Position numbers and translations under genes: made by a program. A stretch of 64,000 nt of DNA. Origin: Mycobacterium sp. DL99 (GTDB taxonomy: Bacteria; Actinomycetota; Actinomycetes; Mycobacteriales; Mycobacteriaceae). The stretch is from assembly GCF_004762045.1 (NCBI RefSeq), contig NZ_SJOM01000007.1, forward strand, positions 2,185,534 to 2,249,533, in the 5' to 3' direction. The notes below the pieces were generated by a model that was not told where the DNA came from, searched no databases, and saw only the letters and a list, made by a program, of their open reading frames with translations. The number at the start of each line of letters is the position of its first letter. Position 1 is the stretch's first letter. Positions 59,252 through 64,000 of the stretch are shown piece by piece.

Positions 59252-60430
59252 CTACGTGTGTTGCGGACTCTGCGCCTTCTTGTACAGCGACTTGAGCAAC
59301 ATGTCGCGGAAGGTGTGGTTGTCCAACGCCTTCAGGCCCGCTCCCGCGACCGCGGGAATCCCGGCCAGCTTGTTGAAGAAGCGGCCCCGGCGGTATTCAC
59401 GACCCCACGCGGCGCGCATCCGCTGCTCGTAGTTGGTGAAGTCATCGGGCCCGCCGTTGGTGAGCGCGGCGATCGCGCACTCGCCTGCGGTCAGCCCGGA
59501 TTCGAGCGCCTTGGAGATGCCCGCACCGGACACCGGCTTGCCTGCGCCCAGCGAGTCACCGGCGAACAGCACACCGGGACGCCACGGCGGCCAGGCGGTG
59601 AAGCCCATCGGCAATCGCCAGGCCCGCACGCTCTTGTTCTTCTTGAGTTCCTCGATCGGCGGCAGTTCCCATTCGGCCGGCAGGGTCCGCATGAAGTCGC
59701 CGAGGAACTGGGTGGCGTTGATGGACTGCCAGTTCTTGTAGCTGTTGACATAGCCGAGGCCGATGTTGAACCGGCCGCCGCCCATCGGGAAGACCCAGCC
59801 GTAGCCCGGCAGTTGGTCACCCTGGAACATCAGCTTGAGGTAGATCTCGAAGGCATCGCTGTCGGGACGGTTGGCGTGCATCTCGGACCGGATGGCGATA
59901 GCTGAGTAGCCGTTGTACTCCGAGTCGATCTTCAGTGCGCGCTTGATGGGGGAGTAGGCACCGTCGGCCGCGATGACCGCGTCGCCGTAGACCTTCTCAC
60001 CGCTCTTGAGCACCACGCCGACCACCCGGCCCGCGGCGTCGAACTCGGGCCCGGCCACCTCGGCGCCCTGGCGCACCTCGGCACCCGCCGACTCGGCGTG
60101 CTTGAGCAACAGCGTGTCCAGTTCGGTGCGGCTCACGGTGTGGCCGTGGTCGGGCATGCCGGGACGCCGCGGGAAGGACAGCTCCCACTCGCTGGGGCTG
60201 TACACCGTCACCTTGTTGACCCGATGGAACTTGGCGACCTCGTCGGCCAGTCCCATCTTCTGCAGGTAGCTCACCGCGCGGGCGGTCAGCCCGTCACCAC
60301 ACGGTTTGTCGCGAGGGAACTCCGCCTTGTCCAGCACCAATACTTTGGCGCCGGTTTGAGCGGCTTGCCACGCCGCTGCCGACCCCGATGGGCCGCCACC
60401 TGCTATGACCAGGTCGTATCGCTGCGTCAT
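59252..60430 (-). CDS. Geranylgeranyl reductase family flavoprotein
   Basis: A FAD-dependent enzyme of 392 aa. GGGPSGSAAAWQAAQTGAKV is the FAD motif, PCGDGLTARAV the family signature, and FAGDSLGAGKPVSGAGISKA the second FAD contact. It resembles the group containing MenJ (which saturates one unit of the menaquinone tail) and archaeal GGR. It could reduce isoprenoid chains. ATG 60430 is preceded by a Rossmann-typical start (TQRYDLVIA). Divergent from the TetR gene. Confidence 0.88.
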   Translation of the reverse strand: MTQRYDLVIAGGGPSGSAAAWQAAQTGAKVLVLDKAEFPRDKPCGDGLTARAVSYLQKMGLADEVAKFHRVNKVTVYSPSEWELSFPRRPGMPDHGHTVSRTELDTLLLKHAESAGAEVRQGAEVAGPEFDAAGRVVGVVLKSGEKVYGDAVIAADGAYSPIKRALKIDSEYNGYSAIAIRSEMHANRPDSDAFEIYLKLMFQGDQLPGYGWVFPMGGGRFNIGLGYVNSYKNWQSINATQFLGDFMRTLPAEWELPPIEELKKNKSVRAWRLPMGFTAWPPWRPGVLFAGDSLGAGKPVSGAGISKALESGLTAGECAIAALTNGGPDDFTNYEQRMRAAWGREYRRGRFFNKLAGIPAVAGAGLKALDNHTFRDMLLKSLYKKAQSPQHT

Positions 60431-60581
60431 GAGCCTCGTCTCATTGGTTGACTGTGGCTGCGATAGTACCCAAGCGAGGTGTCGGCGGCTTGACGGGCGA
60501 ACGCCCGGGTCAAACGGTAAAACCGCGTGTTGTAGGGCGGTCTGGGCAGGTCAGCGCTATCAGGGCGGGTACAGTGATCGC
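60431..60581. promoter_or_regulatory. Divergent promoter region of the GGR-like and TetR genes
   Basis: The region holds an imperfect inverted repeat, TTGACGGGCG-AA-CGCCCGGGTCAA (60490-60513), a candidate TetR site. TACAGT (60571-60576) is at -10 distance from GTG 60582, so the TetR message may be leaderless. Confidence 0.45.
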
Positions 60582-61322
60582 GTGCGGCGAACGTCGAGAT
60601 CACATTCCAGCGATGTCCCGGGCGTCAAGGTTGACGCCCGCAGTGAGCGCTGGCGTGAGCACCGTAAGAAGGTGCGTTCGGAAATCGTCGAAGCATCGTT
60701 CAGGGCGATCGACCGGTTGGGTCCCGAGGTCAGCCTGAGGGAGATCGCCGAAGAGGCCGGTACGGCCAAACCCAAGATCTACCGTCACTTCGCCGACAAG
60801 TCCGACCTGTTCCAGGCAATCGGTGAGCGGCTGCGCGATATGCTGTGGTCGGCGATCTTCCCGGTGATCAACCTCGGCGCAGACCCGGCCCGGGAAGTGA
60901 TCCGGCGCAGCGTCGAACAGTACGTGCGGTTGGTCGACGAACACCCAAATGTGTTGCGGTTCCTGATTCAGGGCCGGTTCGCTGAACAGAGCGAATCGAC
61001 CATGCGGGCACTCAACGAAGGCCGCGGCATCACCCTGGCGATGGCCGACATGTTCTCCAACGAACTGCGCGAGATGGAACTCGACGGGGCCGCGATCGAA
61101 CTCGCCGCTTTCGCCACCTTCGGGGCGTGCGCCTCGGCCACGGACTGGTGGCTGGGCACCGACGAGGACAGCCCGCGCCGGATGCCGGCCCAGGAATTCG
61201 TAAACCACCTGACCACGATCATGGTCGGTTCCATCAACGGCACCTGTGAACTGCTCGGCATCTGGATCGACCCGGACCTGCCGCTTCATGAGGGTGTCCA
61301 GCGTCGCCAGCACGCCAGCTGA
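60582..61322 (+). CDS. TetR family transcriptional regulator (Rv3050c-like)
   Basis: A TetR regulator of 246 aa, the same length as Rv3050c as I recall it. HTH: IVEASFRAIDRLGPEVSLRE, then EEAGTAKPKIYRHFADKSDL. GTG 60582 starts RRTSRSHSSDVPGVKVDARS, also typical of the orthologues. In M. tuberculosis it directly follows nrdE; here about 20.8 kb is inserted between them. It is upstream of the monooxygenase on the same strand and is its probable regulator. Confidence 0.92.
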   Translation: MRRTSRSHSSDVPGVKVDARSERWREHRKKVRSEIVEASFRAIDRLGPEVSLREIAEEAGTAKPKIYRHFADKSDLFQAIGERLRDMLWSAIFPVINLGADPAREVIRRSVEQYVRLVDEHPNVLRFLIQGRFAEQSESTMRALNEGRGITLAMADMFSNELREMELDGAAIELAAFATFGACASATDWWLGTDEDSPRRMPAQEFVNHLTTIMVGSINGTCELLGIWIDPDLPLHEGVQRRQHAS

Positions 61323-61402
61323 CCATTTCGTTGACAGTCGGGTCCCAGGTCCGGAGACTGGGAAGTATCCGGTACCGCCGTTCCCAGAAAAGGACCTGAG
61401 CT

Positions 61403-62944
61403 ATGACGGCTGCCCAACCCTCGCCGCAGGGTCAGCAACCAATCCACACCCGCGCCCTGATCATCGGCAGCGGGTTCTCGGGGATGGGGATGGCGATCGA
61501 GCTGCAACGCCGCGGCGTCGATTTCCTCATCCTGGAGAAGGCCGACGAGTTCGGCGGCACATGGCGCGACAACACCTACCCGGGTTGCGCCTGCGACATC
61601 CCGTCACACATGTACTCATTCTCCTTCGAGCCGAAGGCGGACTGGAGCCACATGTGGTCGTTCCAGCCCGAGATCCAGGATTACCTGCTGGGTGTGGCGT
61701 CCAAGTACGGGCTGCGCCGGTACACCCGGTTCAACACCCATGTGGACCGCGCGCACTGGGACGACCAGGAGCTGCGCTGGCACGTGTTCAGCGACACCGG
61801 CCAGGAGTTCATCGCCCAGTTCCTGGTCTCGGGCGCCGGTGGCCTGCACATCCCGCAGATCCCCGATATCGAAGGCCGCGACGAATTCACCGGTGTGACT
61901 TTCCATTCCGCGCAGTGGGACCACAGTGCCGACCTCACGGGCAAGCGGGTCGCGGTGATCGGCACCGGTGCCAGCGCGATCCAGATCGTGCCTGCGATCG
62001 TCGACGACGTCGCCGAGCTGCACCTCTACCAGCGCACCCCGGCCTGGGTGATGCCCCGGGTGAACACCAAGTTCCCGCAATCGATTCGGCGCATGTTCAG
62101 CTATGTGCCCGGCACGCGTGCGGCGATGCGCGCGGCGATCTACTGGATCCACGAGGGCGTCGGCTTCGCCATGACGCAGCAGCCATGGCTGCTCAAGATC
62201 GGCGAGGCGATGGGGCGCTACAACATCAACCGCAGCATCAAAGACCCCGAGCTGCGTCGCAAGCTCACGCCGCGCTACCGCGCCGGGTGTAAGCGAATTC
62301 TCAACTCCGACACTTACTACCGCGGGATCGCCAATCCCAAGACCCAGGTGATCACCGAGTCCATCACCCGCATGACGCCGACCGGCATCGTCACCGCCGA
62401 CGGCGTCGAGCATCCGGTCGACGTAGTGGTGTTCGCCACCGGCTTCCATGTCACCGACTCCTACACCTACGTCGACATCAAGGGTGCCGGCGGTGAGGAT
62501 CTGGTCGACCGGTGGAACCGCGAGGGGATGGCCGCGCACCGCGGCGTCGCAGTGGCCGGCATGCCGAATCTGTTCTTCCTGCTCGGGCCCAACACCGCGC
62601 TGGGGCACAACTCGGTGGTGTTCATGATCGAGCAGCAGATCCGCTACGTGGGTCAGGCGATCGCCGCCGTCGACAAGGCCGGCGCCGAGGCGCTCTCACC
62701 CAACCCCCGCGCCCAGGCGGAGTTCAATGCCGAGCTGCAACGTGATCTGGCCGACACGGTGTTCAATACCGGAGGTTGCCGGAGCTGGTACATGGACGCC
62801 CACGGCGTCAACCGCACCCTGTGGAGCGGCATGACCTGGCAGTACTGGCTGGCAACGCGCAAGCTGGATCCCGCGGAATTCGATTTCCTCAAGGCTGGGC
62901 GCGACACGAAAACACTAGATGTTCCGGTCCCCGCGGGTGGTTAG
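61403..62944 (+). CDS. Flavin-containing (Baeyer-Villiger-type) monooxygenase (Rv3049c-like)
   Basis: A flavoprotein monooxygenase of 513 aa: FAD motif IGSGFSGMGMAIEL, BVMO fingerprint FTGVTFHSAQWD with the His present, NADPH motif VIGTGASAIQIVP, and VVVFATGFHVTDSYT. It oxidises ketones, or N or S atoms. It fits Rv3049c (monooxygenase between the TetR and nrdF). ATG 61403, 80 bp after the TetR stop. The intact fingerprint here contrasts with the altered one in the BVMO at 3583. Confidence 0.92.
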   Translation: MTAAQPSPQGQQPIHTRALIIGSGFSGMGMAIELQRRGVDFLILEKADEFGGTWRDNTYPGCACDIPSHMYSFSFEPKADWSHMWSFQPEIQDYLLGVASKYGLRRYTRFNTHVDRAHWDDQELRWHVFSDTGQEFIAQFLVSGAGGLHIPQIPDIEGRDEFTGVTFHSAQWDHSADLTGKRVAVIGTGASAIQIVPAIVDDVAELHLYQRTPAWVMPRVNTKFPQSIRRMFSYVPGTRAAMRAAIYWIHEGVGFAMTQQPWLLKIGEAMGRYNINRSIKDPELRRKLTPRYRAGCKRILNSDTYYRGIANPKTQVITESITRMTPTGIVTADGVEHPVDVVVFATGFHVTDSYTYVDIKGAGGEDLVDRWNREGMAAHRGVAVAGMPNLFFLLGPNTALGHNSVVFMIEQQIRYVGQAIAAVDKAGAEALSPNPRAQAEFNAELQRDLADTVFNTGGCRSWYMDAHGVNRTLWSGMTWQYWLATRKLDPAEFDFLKAGRDTKTLDVPVPAGG

Positions 62945-62959
62945 CCCCAGGGGTAGTGT
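62912..62959. promoter_or_regulatory. NrdR box pair upstream of nrdF
   Basis: ACACTA (62912-62917) and TAGTGT (62954-62959) are the outer halves of two 16-bp boxes that begin 32 bp apart (62912 and 62944), the normal spacing of NrdR box pairs. Both inner halves are degenerate. The first box lies in the last codons of the monooxygenase gene. Confidence 0.5.
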
Positions 62960-62995
62960 CATGGGTATCTGCTGGCAAACACAACGACCTGGTGA

Positions 62996-63982
<987 letters not shown>

Positions 63983-64000
63983 TCACGCGTTTTCCCGCCA

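Overview
The window is high-GC DNA from a Mycobacterium (most likely a fast-growing Mycolicibacterium). GTG/TTG starts are common, many genes overlap by ATGA/GTGA, F420-dependent (LLM) enzymes are present, and much of the gene order matches the M. tuberculosis H37Rv block Rv3048c-Rv3063 as I remember it: nrdF, a monooxygenase, a TetR, nrdE-nrdI-nrdH, an FMN reductase, a TetR, dinB2, an SDR, a TetR, cyp136, ligB and cstA.

Region 1 (1-15.9 kb) is a catabolic cluster: a Rieske oxygenase, two cytochromes P450, an SDR, a Baeyer-Villiger-type monooxygenase, an alpha/beta hydrolase, a TetR, a phosphotransferase, three SnoaL/NTF2-fold proteins, two LLM/F420 oxidoreductases, an acyl-CoA carboxylase carboxyltransferase, a VOC protein and an ACMSD-like amidohydrolase. 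Several operons share an upstream motif, ACTG-N5-C-N-TACNGTA, whose 3' end merges with a possible -10 box. This suggests one regulon for breaking down an unidentified hydrophobic, probably cyclic, substrate.

Region 2 (16-28.4 kb) is housekeeping and metabolic: cstA with its small YbdD partner, ligB, a YqeY-like protein, an SDR, a PoxB-like ThDP enzyme, an HxlR regulator, a methyltransferase, a phosphotransferase and a TSUP permease. It ends with a stand-alone LeuA regulatory-domain protein behind a leader peptide and RNA hairpins that look like an attenuator.

Region 3 (28.4-39.8 kb) is the conserved mycobacterial block: nitroreductase/MarR, CYP136-like P450 with divergent TetR and SDR, an AAA ATPase, DinB with TetR, an FMN reductase and nrdHIE. 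NrdR-type boxes precede nrdH and nrdF.

Region 4 (39.8-51.5 kb) is an accessory island. It lies between two direct repeats of about 99 bp made of the 3' end of nrdE (both encode CVSCML-stop) plus the nrdE terminator, which is what integration at the nrdE 3' end would leave. It carries a GNAT, a BenE permease with a MocR regulator, a frameshifted dispanin next to a DUF2752 protein, a repeat-bearing lipoprotein, an AraC regulator, a cluster of small secreted and membrane proteins, decayed fragments, and an excisionase-like HTH protein about 300 bp from the right repeat. No integrase is visible.

Region 5 (51.5-60.4 kb) holds more lineage-specific genes: small membrane proteins, a cupin, a secreted protein, a phage-like metallophosphoesterase, DUF5997 with a LysR-substrate-domain protein, a membrane M28 peptidase and a geranylgeranyl-reductase-family enzyme. 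Region 6 (60.5-64 kb) returns to the conserved block with TetR, a BVMO-like monooxygenase and nrdF. Ribonucleotide reductase is therefore split, with about 23 kb between nrdE and nrdF.
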